Source of the DNA: JAMBLL01 sp964460075
Lineage (GTDB): Bacteria > Actinomycetota > Acidimicrobiia > Spongiisociales > UBA5794
Reading direction: 5' to 3'
NCBI GenBank assembly: GCA_964460075.1
Contig: CAYWPC010000001.1
Location: 62,001 to 126,000, forward strand
DNA: 64,000 bases
The translations under genes were made by a program, and so were the position numbers. A model generated the notes under the pieces. It made no database searches. It worked only from the letters and a program-made list of their open reading frames with translations, and had not been told where the DNA came from. Each line of letters begins with the position of its first letter. Position 1 is the first letter of the stretch. Positions 51,465-60,562 of this stretch are shown one piece after another.

Positions 51465-52771
51465 CCAGGCTGCCGATCGTCGTGATCCTCGGACGCCCGA
51501 ACGTTGGAAAATCAACGCTCGTTAATCGCATTGTTCGATCGAAGGCTGCCGTCACGAATGAAGAGGCAGGGGTCACACGTGACCGAAGACAATTCGAAGC
51601 GGAGTGGGCGGGAACCCGGTTCCATGTCATGGACACCGGAGGATGGGAGGCTCGACCGGAGGAGCAACTCACTGCTGACATCAGGGAACAGGCCGAGGTC
51701 GCTGTGAGTGCTGCAGACCTCGTCATGTTCGTCGCGGACGCGACGACGGAGATATCCGATGACGATGTAGGTGTCGCCAGGATCTTGCAACGCAGTGGAC
51801 TTCCATATCTTCTCGTGGCGAACAAGGCAGACTCTCCGGCAGTCGAGTCGTCGTTGACTCATCTGTGGGGCCTCGGGCTCGGGGCTCCGATCGCGGTTTC
51901 TGCGTTGCACGGTCGCAATACGGGAGACCTGCTCGATCGGGTGGTGGCCGCGCTACCAGAAGACCTCGAAGGCGACGCGAACCCAGACACGATTGCGAGC
52001 CTTGCCATCGTCGGTCGGCCGAACGTCGGAAAGTCGACGCTGCTGAATCGGCTTGCGGGCCATGAGCGGGTTCTCGTATCGGAAGTTCCAGGGACCACAC
52101 GCGACCCGATCAACGAAATCGTCACGATCGACGGAGAGTTCTTCGAGGTCATCGACACTGCTGGGATCAAGCGGCGAACGAAGATCACCGACGACGTTGA
52201 CTACTACGCGGTGTTGCGAGCACACGACACCGTTCGACAAGCCGACATCGTCTTGTTCGTAATCGACGGCCAACGCGGTGCAACGCATCAAGAGCAGCGC
52301 CTCGCAGAAGAAGTCGCCCACGCAGGCGCCGGGCTTCTCCTCGTACTCAATAAGTGGGATGAGCTGACAGATGAACAGCGTCTGCACACAGAGGACTCGG
52401 TCGCGGATCGCCTGGCCTTCGTCGATTGGGCACCGATCCTTCGAATGTCAGCCATGACCGGAGCAAGAACGCACCGTCTGCCGAAACACATCCGATCCGT
52501 ACTTGAGCACAGGCGCATGCACATCTCGGCTCCCGAAGTCAACCGCCTCGTTCGGGATCTTCAGGAGGCCCACCCACCTCCTATTCGCAAGGGTCGGAGG
52601 CCAAAGATCCTCTACGCCGTCCAAGCAGAGACGGAACCACCGACGTTCGTGCTATTCGTACGCGGTGGCGAACTTGGAATCGACTACATTCGGTTCATCG
52701 AGAACCGGCTCAGAGAGCGGTACGACTTCACAGGAACTCCGATCCGTATCCGCACGAGGAACAGACACTGA
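51461..52771 (+). CDS. der: Ribosome biogenesis GTPase Der
   Basis: Tandem GTPase for 50S assembly, 436 aa. The two G domains each show GRPNVGKST (near residues 9 and 185), with G2/G3 (DTGGWEARPEEQL; DTAGIKRRTKI) and NKAD / NKWD specificity motifs. The C-terminal KH-like domain is at about 345-436. It overlaps the carboxyltransferase gene (TGATG). Confidence 0.96.
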   Translation: MTRLPIVVILGRPNVGKSTLVNRIVRSKAAVTNEEAGVTRDRRQFEAEWAGTRFHVMDTGGWEARPEEQLTADIREQAEVAVSAADLVMFVADATTEISDDDVGVARILQRSGLPYLLVANKADSPAVESSLTHLWGLGLGAPIAVSALHGRNTGDLLDRVVAALPEDLEGDANPDTIASLAIVGRPNVGKSTLLNRLAGHERVLVSEVPGTTRDPINEIVTIDGEFFEVIDTAGIKRRTKITDDVDYYAVLRAHDTVRQADIVLFVIDGQRGATHQEQRLAEEVAHAGAGLLLVLNKWDELTDEQRLHTEDSVADRLAFVDWAPILRMSAMTGARTHRLPKHIRSVLEHRRMHISAPEVNRLVRDLQEAHPPPIRKGRRPKILYAVQAETEPPTFVLFVRGGELGIDYIRFIENRLRERYDFTGTPIRIRTRNRH

Positions 52772-54291
52772 TGAACGAAAGAGTACGCGCAGCGATCGAA
52801 GCGTCGAGCACCGGTGGGCCGCAGCGCTATCACGACAAGCTGCGAGCCCAAGGCAAGCTCTTCGTGAGGGATCGCATCGCCCTCCTCGTCGATGCTGGCT
52901 CGTTCGTCGAGGACGGGCTGCTCGTTCGCAACGATGTCGAAGACCTCGCAGCTGACGGTGTCGTGACTGGCCGCGCACGCGTCGACGGCCGACCAGTAAT
53001 GGTGGTTGCCAACGATTCGACCGTCAAGGCAGGGTCGTGGGGTGAGATCACCGTCGAAAAGATCATCAGAGCACTCGAAGCCGCATACGACGAACTGCTT
53101 CCTGTCTTCTACCTCGTCGACTCCGCTGGAGCCCGGATAACCGATCAAGTCGATCTGTTCCCTGGCCGCAGAGGAGCAGGCAGGATTTTCTACAACCAGA
53201 TTCGCCTGTCAGGACGCGTACCGCAGATCTGTTGTCTGTTCGGTCCCTCAGCCGCCGGAGGCGCCTATATTCCATCTTTCTGCGACGTGGTCGTGATGGT
53301 CGAAGGGCGCGCGTCTATGTACCTCGGCTCACCGAGGATGGCACAGATGGTCATCGGAGAGATAACAACTCTCGAAGCCATGGGGGGAGCCAGGGTCCAC
53401 TGTGAGCAGTCAGGGTGCGGGGATGCACTGGTTCAGTCGGATGAAGGAGCAATCGCGTGGGCGAAGGAGTACTTCTCGTATGTAGCCGATCACTACCGTG
53501 TTCGCCCACGCGAATACGCTGCTGACCTGCCCGATCGGGCCTACGATATCGCAGCCGTCATCCCGGAGGACCCCAAGAGCGTCTACGACATGCACGACTT
53601 CATCAACGGACTGGTAGATGAGGGCTCATTCTTTGCCATCAAGGACTTGTTCGCAAGAGAGCTTGTCACCGGCTTCGCGAGACTCGATGGGCATCCGATC
53701 GGCATAGTTGCGTCCCAGCCAGCGCATCTCGGGGGAGTGCTCTTCGTTGACTCGGCCGACAAGGCAGCGCGCTTCATGTGGCTCTGTGATGCCTTCAACG
53801 TGCCCCTGCTCTTCCTTGCAGACGTTCCTGGGTTCATGATCGGCAGTGAGGTCGAAGCACAGGGCATCATCCGGCATGGGGCCAAGATGCTCACCGCCAT
53901 GGCTGAAGCGACCGTGCCAAGGATCTCGGTCATCGTACGAAAGGCCTACGGAGCGGGCCTCTACGCGTTTTCAGGGCCAGGATTCCTGCCACAAGCAACG
54001 ATCGCGCTGCCAACTGCCGAGATCGCGGTCATGGGACCCGAAGCAGCGGTGAACGCCGTCTATTTCAATACCATTGACTCCCTCGACGAGCCGGAACGTG
54101 CAGCATTCATCGAAGAGAAGCGATCGGCGTATGCCGAGGATGTGGACCTTCTCCGCCTTGCATCGAAGGGCGTCATCGACGCGATCATCGATCCGGCGGA
54201 CCTCAGAGAGGATCTCATCCACCGCTACGGGATCGCTGCAAACAAGGACAGAGCTTTCTCTGAGCGTCGCCACGGGATACCACCCGTATGA
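52771..54291 (+). CDS. Acyl-CoA carboxylase carboxyltransferase (PccB/AccD-like)
   Basis: 506-aa crotonase-fold carboxyltransferase beta subunit that moves carboxyl from biotin to acetyl-, propionyl- or a related acyl-CoA. N-terminal KLFVRDRIALLVDAGSFVE; oxyanion-forming GPSAAGGAYIPSFCD in the first half and YGAGLYAFSGPGFLP in the second; GSPRMAQMVIGEITTLEAMGGARVH. No biotin carboxylase or carrier gene is nearby. It is followed in overlap by a 51-aa membrane protein. Confidence 0.9.
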   Translation: MNERVRAAIEASSTGGPQRYHDKLRAQGKLFVRDRIALLVDAGSFVEDGLLVRNDVEDLAADGVVTGRARVDGRPVMVVANDSTVKAGSWGEITVEKIIRALEAAYDELLPVFYLVDSAGARITDQVDLFPGRRGAGRIFYNQIRLSGRVPQICCLFGPSAAGGAYIPSFCDVVVMVEGRASMYLGSPRMAQMVIGEITTLEAMGGARVHCEQSGCGDALVQSDEGAIAWAKEYFSYVADHYRVRPREYAADLPDRAYDIAAVIPEDPKSVYDMHDFINGLVDEGSFFAIKDLFARELVTGFARLDGHPIGIVASQPAHLGGVLFVDSADKAARFMWLCDAFNVPLLFLADVPGFMIGSEVEAQGIIRHGAKMLTAMAEATVPRISVIVRKAYGAGLYAFSGPGFLPQATIALPTAEIAVMGPEAAVNAVYFNTIDSLDEPERAAFIEEKRSAYAEDVDLLRLASKGVIDAIIDPADLREDLIHRYGIAANKDRAFSERRHGIPPV

Positions 54292-54443
54292 CTGAGCGCG
54301 ACCACCCCGATCACGCTGAGGACACCCGAGACGACGAAGACGTTGAACTCACCTGGCCTTGGTCCTTCATCTTGCTCATTGTCGCCGGGGCGCTCTATTT
54401 GATTCTGAGACTCTTCGAGTTCGTCGTCAAACTGACGAAATGA
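54288..54443 (+). CDS. 51-aa single-span membrane micro-protein
   Basis: ATG 54288 overlaps the carboxyltransferase stop and its TGA (54441-54443) overlaps the methyltransferase ATG (ATGA on both sides). A very acidic N-terminal half (HPDHAEDTRDDEDVE) is followed by one helix (WPWSFILLIVAGALYLILRL) and a short basic end. Too short for routine calling. It may anchor a neighbouring enzyme, but this is only inferred from coupling. Confidence 0.65.
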   Translation: MTERDHPDHAEDTRDDEDVELTWPWSFILLIVAGALYLILRLFEFVVKLTK

Positions 54444-55042
54444 CGGAACGCGATCCGTACACGCGGCGTCTTCAAAGGGTGACGGGCGCCCGCTGGAAGA
54501 AGCTGCTGCATGTGCAGGCGCCCTACAGGTGGAACCTGCGCAGACTGAAGCCTGGATACGTTCTCGATATCGGCTGTGGCATCGGGAGGAACCTCTTGCA
54601 CCTCGATGGGTACGGTGTCGGAGTTGACACCAGTCAATCGTCCATCGAAGTCGCGCGACAGCACGGCTGTGTTGCATACACCACCGATGCGTTCCCCTCC
54701 TGTCGCGATGCTACGGATGCCGGCTTCGATGCGCTGCTCTTCGCTCACGTTCTCGAGCACATGTCCGCGGTAGCTGCCACCGAGCTCGTGGCGAGATACC
54801 TGCGCTACCTCGCTCCAGGAGGCAAGGTCATCATCATCGCCCCTCAGGAGGCCGGCTTTGCTTCGGACGAGACCCATGTCTCGTTTATCGATAGTGCAGA
54901 CATCGCTGCTGTGGTGACCGCGTGTGGTCTTCATGTTGAGCGCAGCTTTTCGTTCCCATTCCCACGTGCCGCAGGTCGGGTTTTCCGACACAACGAAACG
55001 ATCGTCGTGGCAGTTATGCCTACGGAGGCACTACGCAGGTAG
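54440..55042 (+). CDS. Class I SAM-dependent methyltransferase
   Basis: 200 aa, Methyltransf_11/12-like. SAM motif I VLDIGCGIGRNLLHL, motif II VGVDTSQSSIEVAR, and LLFAHVLEHM plus YLAPGGKVIIIAPQE. The N-terminal basic segment (RRLQRVTGARWKKLLHVQAPYRWNLRRL) resembles enzymes acting on lipids or polyprenyl-linked sugars. Substrate unknown. Confidence 0.85.
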   Translation: MTERDPYTRRLQRVTGARWKKLLHVQAPYRWNLRRLKPGYVLDIGCGIGRNLLHLDGYGVGVDTSQSSIEVARQHGCVAYTTDAFPSCRDATDAGFDALLFAHVLEHMSAVAATELVARYLRYLAPGGKVIIIAPQEAGFASDETHVSFIDSADIAAVVTACGLHVERSFSFPFPRAAGRVFRHNETIVVAVMPTEALRR

Positions 55043-55071
55043 CCAGGTAGCAGTACCTATCCTGCCGACAT

Positions 55072-55148
55072 CGGGCTGTGGCGCAGTCTGGCAGCGCACT
55101 GGTCTGGGGGACCAGGGGTCGCCGGTTCAAATCCGGCCAGCCCGACCA
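55072..55148 (+). tRNA. tRNA-Pro (anticodon GGG)
   Basis: 77-nt cloverleaf with encoded CCA: acceptor cgggctg / cagcccg, D stem gcgc/gcgc, anticodon stem ctggt/accag with loop ctggggg (anticodon GGG), T arm gccgg-ttcaaat-ccggc, discriminator A at 55145, CCA 55146-55148. A TATCCT hexamer at 55058-55063 can serve as its -10. Confidence 0.96.
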
Positions 55149-55159
55149 TCAGTTCGATC

Positions 55160-56623
55160 TTAAGCGTCGGTGCCGGCGCTTGAGTTGAACTGCTCGATCA
55201 GTTCGTCGATCGGATCTGCGAGCTCTTGGATACTCGTCCAGTATCCAGGGTCATACCACTGTGCCTGAATCTCATCGTAGGTCTTGCCCTGCTGCTCGAC
55301 CCATGTGTAGTACTTCAGATTGTGGACCCGCTTACGTTCGTAGTAGCCAAGTTCCTGAACGTGGTCGATGCCCTGGCCGATGAGATGGCGGTGGTAGGTC
55401 GCTGCCGCGTCCAACTCACCCAACTCTCCACGTTCTGTGGTCAGTTCCTCAAGGCGACTCTGATACATCTCCATCGAATCGGTGCCGACCGTTACGATCA
55501 CGTCGTTCCCTGTCAACTCGTAGTACTTAGCGAACTTCACAGCCATCAACATGTTGCCGACGCCCGAAATCCCGAGCAGTGGCAGCCTCTCGAGAACGTC
55601 CTCGGATACACCTTGGTCGGCAAGATAGGTGCGCCCTGCAGGCTCGTTGAACAGCCGAATCAAGCTGACGGATGCCTCATCGTCGATGCCCATCGCAACG
55701 TCTGTGTTGCGAACGTTGTGGATCCAAGGGATGTGTTTGTCTCCAATGCCTTCGATCCGGTGTTCACCAAAGCCGTTGTAGATCATGGTCGGACACTGCA
55801 CAGCCTCGCCGGCCGCTATCTTCGACGTCGGAAACTTCTGCTTCAGGTAGTCGCCCGATGCAATCGTCCCTGCGGATCCCGTTGTCAGCACCACACCGGC
55901 GAACCGGTCGTTGGCACCCATCACTTCACCGAGGACCTCTTCCATCGCTGGACCCGTTACCGAGTAGTGCCACAGATAGTTGCCGAACTCGTCGAACTGA
56001 TTGAAGATGACGAGGTCCTGACCCGATACTCGCAGTTCGTTGCATTTGTCAAATATCTCCTTGACATTCGACTCGGTCCCAGGTGTCCTGATGATTTCAC
56101 CGGCCACAGACTCAAGCCACGTGAAACGCTCCTTGCTCATCCCCTCTGGGAGAATCGCTATCGACTCACAGCCCAACAGATTCGAGTCGTAGGCCCCGCC
56201 CCTGCAATAGTTCCCTGTCGAGGGCCAGACAGCCTTCTGGGCAACCGGATCAAATTGGCCGGTTACGAGCCGTGGCGCGAGGCACCCGAACGCTGCACCA
56301 ACCTTGTGTGCCCCAGTTGGAAACCACTTCCCTTCGAGAATGATGATGCGGGCATCAACACCGCTGATCTCGGATGGGACCTCGAAGTAATTCACGCCGC
56401 CGAACCCTCCACCGGACGACGTCGGTTCGTTGTGCCACGTGATCCGGAAGAGGTTCAGCGGGTCGAGATCCCATAGCCCGACGTCAGAGAGTCGCTGTTT
56501 CACGTCCTGTGGAATGAGGCTCGGATCTCGCATCTGCTTGAACGTCGGAATGCGGAAGTTCCGCTCGCGAGCCTGGCCGACGGCGGCTTCGAGGACGGCC
56601 TCGTTAACGGTGAGGTCGATCAT
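55160..56623 (-). CDS. Uncharacterised PLP-dependent fold-type II enzyme
   Basis: 487 aa. The Schiff-base lysine is expected in KWFPTGAHKVGAAFG. The AVWPSTGNYCRGGAYDSNLLGC substrate loop, the phosphate-binding VVLTTGSAGTIASG segment and the ISGVGNML cup place it in the tryptophan synthase beta / cysteine synthase superfamily. Its 100-residue N-terminal and C-terminal extensions (FKQMRDPSLIPQDV; YYERKRVHNLKYYTWVEQQGKTYDEI) match no enzyme I can name with certainty. It lies 13 nt downstream of the threonine-synthase-like gene, so the two are co-transcribed. Ribosome site aaaggaa. Confidence 0.82.
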   Translation of the reverse strand: MIDLTVNEAVLEAAVGQARERNFRIPTFKQMRDPSLIPQDVKQRLSDVGLWDLDPLNLFRITWHNEPTSSGGGFGGVNYFEVPSEISGVDARIIILEGKWFPTGAHKVGAAFGCLAPRLVTGQFDPVAQKAVWPSTGNYCRGGAYDSNLLGCESIAILPEGMSKERFTWLESVAGEIIRTPGTESNVKEIFDKCNELRVSGQDLVIFNQFDEFGNYLWHYSVTGPAMEEVLGEVMGANDRFAGVVLTTGSAGTIASGDYLKQKFPTSKIAAGEAVQCPTMIYNGFGEHRIEGIGDKHIPWIHNVRNTDVAMGIDDEASVSLIRLFNEPAGRTYLADQGVSEDVLERLPLLGISGVGNMLMAVKFAKYYELTGNDVIVTVGTDSMEMYQSRLEELTTERGELGELDAAATYHRHLIGQGIDHVQELGYYERKRVHNLKYYTWVEQQGKTYDEIQAQWYDPGYWTSIQELADPIDELIEQFNSSAGTDA

Positions 56624-56636
56624 GTTTGGGTTCCTT

Positions 56637-57890
56637 TCAACGTTCGAGAGCTACCTTCAGTGCTGCGAGGTTCGGGTCGACGCGCATCGGCTCGCTCCCC
56701 GCCGCGCTGACGGCTGCCAGCGCCGATGTGACATCCTTGAGACCGCTTCCCGTCGCGAGCACAACGACGGACTCGTCCGGTCCGATATAGCCCATCTCTG
56801 TGGCTGCCACGAGTCCTGCGTACGCTGCTGCGCCAGCTGGCTCGGAGAACACGCCAGAGCCGCGTGCGAGCGTTGGGATCGCAGCGAGAATCGCGTCGTC
56901 GCTGACGCGCACATAGGCGCCGGAGGTCTCTACGACGGCGGCCATTGCCTTGATGCGATCACGCGGCAGATCCGCGCTGATCGAATCGGCGATCGTATCT
57001 GCCGAGATCGGCGCCTTGGTCGCCACATCTTCGCCAGCATCGAAGGCTTCGGCGAGAAAGTCGCTCCCTTCTGCCTGAATGCCGTAAATCCGCGGTTCTC
57101 GATCGATCCACCCGAGTGCCTTGGCGTCCTTGACCGCCTTGTGTATGCCGCCGATGATGGATCCGTCGCCGACACTCACAAAGATCGCATCAGGGACGTG
57201 CCAGTCAAGTCGTTCGAGGATCTCAAGGCCTGCTGTCTTCTTCCCCTCGGTCATGTATGGATTGAAGCCTGTGTTTCGGTTGTACCACCCGTACTCGACT
57301 GCGGCAGCCATGCACAGATCAAATGCATCCCCATAGGAGCCGTTGACAAGAGCAACCGTTGAACCGTACGCGAGGAGTTGAGCGATCTTCGCCTCTGGTG
57401 CGGATGCAGGTACGAAGATGACGTTCTTTTGGCCAACGCTTGCACAGATACCGGCTAGCGCCGCTGCAGCATTCCCTGTGCTCGCCGTTGTGATGACATC
57501 AGCGCCACGCTCTTGAGCCTTCACGACAGCCATTGCCGAAGCGCGGTCCTTCAGCGACGCTGTGGGCTCGCGACCTTCGTCCTTGACCCACACTCGGCCG
57601 ATGCCAAGATCTGCAGCGAGCGGTCGGGCATCGTACATCGGTGTACCGCCAACGGTCAGCGGCGGTACCTGAGTATCGGCATCAAGGGGCATGAGCGAGC
57701 GATATCGCCACATCGTCGGATCGCGATCCTCGGCAAGGGTCGCCCTCGACACCATGCTGGCTACACGCTCATAGTCGTACACGACGTCGAGGATGCCCTC
57801 GGTACCGTGATCGGGGCAGACATACCCAGAAAAGTCCGCCGGGTACATCGTTCCACAGATCACACAGGTCAGTCCCGCAACATTGCTCAT
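56637..57890 (-). CDS. Threonine synthase-like PLP enzyme
   Basis: 417 aa, fold-type II. An N-terminal zinc-ribbon-like patch (CVICGTMYPADFSGYVCPDHG) is common in this ThrC subgroup. The PLP lysine is in TASLKDRASAMAV, STGNAAAALAGICA is the asparagine loop, and SVGDGSIIGGIHK and VLATGSGLKD bind phosphate. It would convert O-phosphohomoserine to threonine, but the paralog partner directly downstream leaves room for a different beta-replacement reaction. ATG at 57890. Confidence 0.85.
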   Translation of the reverse strand: MSNVAGLTCVICGTMYPADFSGYVCPDHGTEGILDVVYDYERVASMVSRATLAEDRDPTMWRYRSLMPLDADTQVPPLTVGGTPMYDARPLAADLGIGRVWVKDEGREPTASLKDRASAMAVVKAQERGADVITTASTGNAAAALAGICASVGQKNVIFVPASAPEAKIAQLLAYGSTVALVNGSYGDAFDLCMAAAVEYGWYNRNTGFNPYMTEGKKTAGLEILERLDWHVPDAIFVSVGDGSIIGGIHKAVKDAKALGWIDREPRIYGIQAEGSDFLAEAFDAGEDVATKAPISADTIADSISADLPRDRIKAMAAVVETSGAYVRVSDDAILAAIPTLARGSGVFSEPAGAAAYAGLVAATEMGYIGPDESVVVLATGSGLKDVTSALAAVSAAGSEPMRVDPNLAALKVALER

Positions 57891-58019
57891 TCACCGATTG
57901 TTGGCAGCCCCCGGGTGCTTGTCAATTCCAGACAGCTCCTTGGGCAGCGTCTGAGGGATGTCCACCTGCTGCGGGACCGCTATCGTCGGCTCTAGAAACG
58001 ACCCAGGACACGAGGCAGA

Positions 58020-58427
58020 ATGAAACTCACATCAGCGATGCTCGCCGACGCTGCACAGGTGCAGAGCGGCAAGCTCTACGTGATGGGTGGAGGATTCGAC
58101 ACGATCTCCGTCAGATCACTACCTGTCGTACACCGAAGCCTGGCACTCGCAATGGTTGCAGAAATCGGGCCTGATGAACGGCAGCGTGATCTCGAGTTGA
58201 CGATTCGACTGCTCGACGAAGACGGCTCCGAGGTCGGAGTCGAAGCGAAAGGCAAACTCCGAGTTGGCACCCCTCCGAACTTGCCACCCGGTTCGCCGAG
58301 TATCGTCCCCATCGTGAGTCCGTTTTACAACATCACGTTCCCCGAAGCAAAAGGGTACGCGTTCGTTGTGGGCCTGGGGGAAGCCGAACTCGCAAGAATC
58401 AAGTTCCGAGTCGTTCAGCTGCCGTGA
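58020..58427 (+). CDS. DUF6941 family protein
   Basis: 135 aa all-beta protein of unknown function. The opening MKLTSAMLADAAQVQSGKLYVMGGGFDTI matches a family common in actinobacteria. It has no membrane segment. Its stop overlaps pgsA as GTGA. A TATCGT hexamer lies about 40 nt upstream. Confidence 0.75.
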   Translation: MKLTSAMLADAAQVQSGKLYVMGGGFDTISVRSLPVVHRSLALAMVAEIGPDERQRDLELTIRLLDEDGSEVGVEAKGKLRVGTPPNLPPGSPSIVPIVSPFYNITFPEAKGYAFVVGLGEAELARIKFRVVQLP

Positions 58428-58975
58428 TCGCGGATCTGTGGAATGTTCCGAACGTCATCTCCCTGATACGGCTCGCGCTGATCCCGTTCTTCATCTGGCT
58501 CGTCACGATCGGTTCGTACGGTTGGGCGGGCGTCTTACTCGCCGTCATCGGGTCGACCGATTGGATCGATGGCTACCTTGCACGACGCCTCGGTCAGGTC
58601 ACAGAAATCGGCAAATTCCTCGACCCGTTGGCTGATCGGCTCGCCGTTGCTGCGGCCGTCATCGCTGGATTGATTACCGGGGCACTCCCCATGTGGTTCG
58701 CGCTTGTGCTGATAGCGCGAGAGATACTCATCGGTGTTGGCGCACTCTACGGATGGACGAAGGGTGTCACACGCCTCGACGTCAGAAACCTTGGGAAGCT
58801 TGCGACCTTGCTGCTGTACCTTTCGATTCCACTGTTCTTCGGAGGCGTTGGCTTTGACCTCGAGTGGTTCACGGCTGTGGCGTGGCTCATCGGCGTACCT
58901 GGTCTCGTCATGTACTACTGGGTTGGTGTGCAGTACTTCTCCGACATGCGGATAGCGATTGCCGATGCGCAGTAG
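58424..58975 (+). CDS. pgsA: CDP-alcohol phosphatidyltransferase (PgsA-like)
   Basis: 183-aa membrane enzyme making a phospholipid headgroup from CDP-diacylglycerol, most likely phosphatidylglycerophosphate. The catalytic signature D-x2-DG-x2-AR-x8-G-x3-D-x3-D is complete: DWIDGYLARRLGQVTEIGKFLDPLADR. There are about six membrane spans. It begins with GTG in a GTGA overlap. Confidence 0.92.
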   Translation: MIADLWNVPNVISLIRLALIPFFIWLVTIGSYGWAGVLLAVIGSTDWIDGYLARRLGQVTEIGKFLDPLADRLAVAAAVIAGLITGALPMWFALVLIAREILIGVGALYGWTKGVTRLDVRNLGKLATLLLYLSIPLFFGGVGFDLEWFTAVAWLIGVPGLVMYYWVGVQYFSDMRIAIADAQ

Positions 58976-59003
58976 GATGCCTTGACGAAACCGAGGAGGA
59001 CGC

Positions 59004-59381
59004 TTGGACTATCCCGAAGAGCTGAAATACGCTGAGAACCACGAGTGGGTCCACGCTGAGGGCGATCTCGTGCGAATGGGCATATCGGACTATGCCCAGG
59101 ACGCCCTCGGTGACATCGTATTCGTCGAACTCCCAGACATCGGTCGCAAGGTCCAAGCAGGCGAGGCGTTCGCAGAGGTAGAGTCGACGAAGTCCGTCTC
59201 AGATGTCTACGCGCCCGTGTCAGGGACCGTAGTGGAGTTGAATACAGCACTCGAAGACACCCCTGAACTCGTCAATTCCGATCCTTACGGCGATGGATGG
59301 TTCGTTGTCATCGATGCTTCCGACCTGTCCGAACTCGACAAGCTCATGGACGTCGTTGCCTACCGGGGTGCAACCAACTAA
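59004..59381 (+). CDS. gcvH: Glycine cleavage system H protein
   Basis: Lipoyl carrier of the glycine decarboxylase complex, 125 aa. The lipoylated lysine is in AEVESTKSVSDVYAPVSG; MGISDYAQDALGDIVFVELPDIG and PYGDGWFVVI are typical. TTG 59004 follows a strong aggagg. The T-protein gene starts 4.5 kb downstream at the window edge. Confidence 0.95.
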   Translation: MDYPEELKYAENHEWVHAEGDLVRMGISDYAQDALGDIVFVELPDIGRKVQAGEAFAEVESTKSVSDVYAPVSGTVVELNTALEDTPELVNSDPYGDGWFVVIDASDLSELDKLMDVVAYRGATN

Positions 59382-59418
59382 CCGCAAAACGTTCAACCAC
59401 CCGTCGAGGGTTTGCCTG

Positions 59419-59424
59419 TAGGCT
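59419..59424 (+). promoter_or_regulatory. -10 element, leaderless FHA-gene promoter
   Basis: TAGGCT 6 nt before ATG 59431, without a ribosome site. Confidence 0.5.
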
Positions 59425-59430
59425 TACACC

Positions 59431-59850
59431 ATGGCACACGACAGCCCACAGATTCCCGACGATGTCGAGATTGAACAGGAACCCACCGTTTCGTGGGAGC
59501 CTGAGGGTTCGATGCTCGGCAACGAATCCACGATAGGCCGCCTAGAGGGTGTCTTCGCCTGGGCACTGACGATCGAGGGGGGACCCCAATCCGGACTCAC
59601 CTACGTGCTCGGCACAGGAGACACCATCGCGGGTAGGGGAGCTGGCAGCGCGATCTTCCTTCCGGACATCACAGTGTCACGAGAACACGCCCGCCTCTCG
59701 GTCAACGATGAAGGCCTTTCCATAACCGATCTCGCCTCAACGAACGGTACCTACGTCAACGGTGCTCGCCACGATGTGGGGATGCTCTCTGAGGGGGACC
59801 TGCTGATGATCGGCAAGTTTCATCTCCGTGTATCCAAGGGTCATGGCTGA
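59431..59850 (+). CDS. FHA-domain protein, GarA/OdhI-like
   Basis: 139 aa. The FHA domain (about 50-135) shows IAGRGAGSAIFLPDITVSREHARL and LASTNGTYVNG, with the phosphothreonine-binding Arg, Ser and Asn. The N-terminal acidic tail contains QEPTVSWEPEG, a possible equivalent of the kinase-phosphorylated ETTS motif of GarA, which switches 2-oxoglutarate/glutamate metabolism. Position between gcvH and a MerR gene mirrors Rv1826-Rv1827-Rv1828. Confidence 0.88.
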   Translation: MAHDSPQIPDDVEIEQEPTVSWEPEGSMLGNESTIGRLEGVFAWALTIEGGPQSGLTYVLGTGDTIAGRGAGSAIFLPDITVSREHARLSVNDEGLSITDLASTNGTYVNGARHDVGMLSEGDLLMIGKFHLRVSKGHG

Positions 59851-60562
59851 ACTCCGGGCTGTCACCAACGCCCGAGCGCGGATCCACACCATTGGTGAGG
59901 TGATCAACCTGCTTCGGGCTGAGTTCCCTGATGTGACCGTGTCCAAGATTCGATTCCTCGAGTCGAAAGGGCTGATCCACCCTGACCGGTCCGCCTCCGG
60001 GTATCGGATGTTCGACGACGATGACATCCACAGAATCCAGTATGTGCTGACGGAACAGCGGGATCACTTCCTCCCTCTCAAAGTGATCAAGTCGAAGCTT
60101 GCCGCGTGGGAGAAGGGTGACGCCTCGCCGGTAGCCCCAGATCACGGGCCCCCACCCGAAGCATATTTTGCATCGTCTGGGGTCTCGCTCTCAGAGTCCG
60201 AGATCTCTCGGTCCTCTGGCCTCGGCAGACACCAACTCGCAGCGCTGGTGGACGAGCGCCTGATCAATCCAACAGCCCTCCCTGACGGAAGTTTCGTCTT
60301 CACCGATGCCGATCTCCAGATCGCACGGGCGGCACACCGGTTGCTCGCCCGAGGTCTCGAACCGAGGCATCTGCGTGGCATCAGGATCGCGGCAGAGAAA
60401 CAGACCGACCTCCTCGGACAGCTCGTAGCACCGCTGCTACGACACAGAAATCCAGACAACCAGCATCGCTCGGCCGAGATTCTCGCAGATACCGCCCAGG
60501 CGTCGGCGCTTGCTCAAGAGACGATCGTTCGCAGTAGGCTTCGCAAACTACTTGAACACTGA
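59843..60562 (+). CDS. MerR-family regulator (FtsR/Rv1828-like)
   Basis: 239 aa. An N-terminal winged helix (HTIGEVINLLRAEFPDVTVSKIRFLESKGLIHPDRSASGYRMFDDDDI) is followed by a linker and a helical effector domain. The family is MerR-like without obvious metal cysteines. The corynebacterial ortholog FtsR activates ftsZ. ATG 59843 overlaps the FHA stop; GTG 59828 is an alternative. Confidence 0.87.
   Translation: MAELRAVTNARARIHTIGEVINLLRAEFPDVTVSKIRFLESKGLIHPDRSASGYRMFDDDDIHRIQYVLTEQRDHFLPLKVIKSKLAAWEKGDASPVAPDHGPPPEAYFASSGVSLSESEISRSSGLGRHQLAALVDERLINPTALPDGSFVFTDADLQIARAAHRLLARGLEPRHLRGIRIAAEKQTDLLGQLVAPLLRHRNPDNQHRSAEILADTAQASALAQETIVRSRLRKLLEH

Noticed and set aside
55226..56476. 416-codon open frame on the + strand opposite the PLP enzyme
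   Set aside because: No family resemblance; it mirrors codons of the well-conserved reverse-strand gene, a common effect of high GC at third positions.
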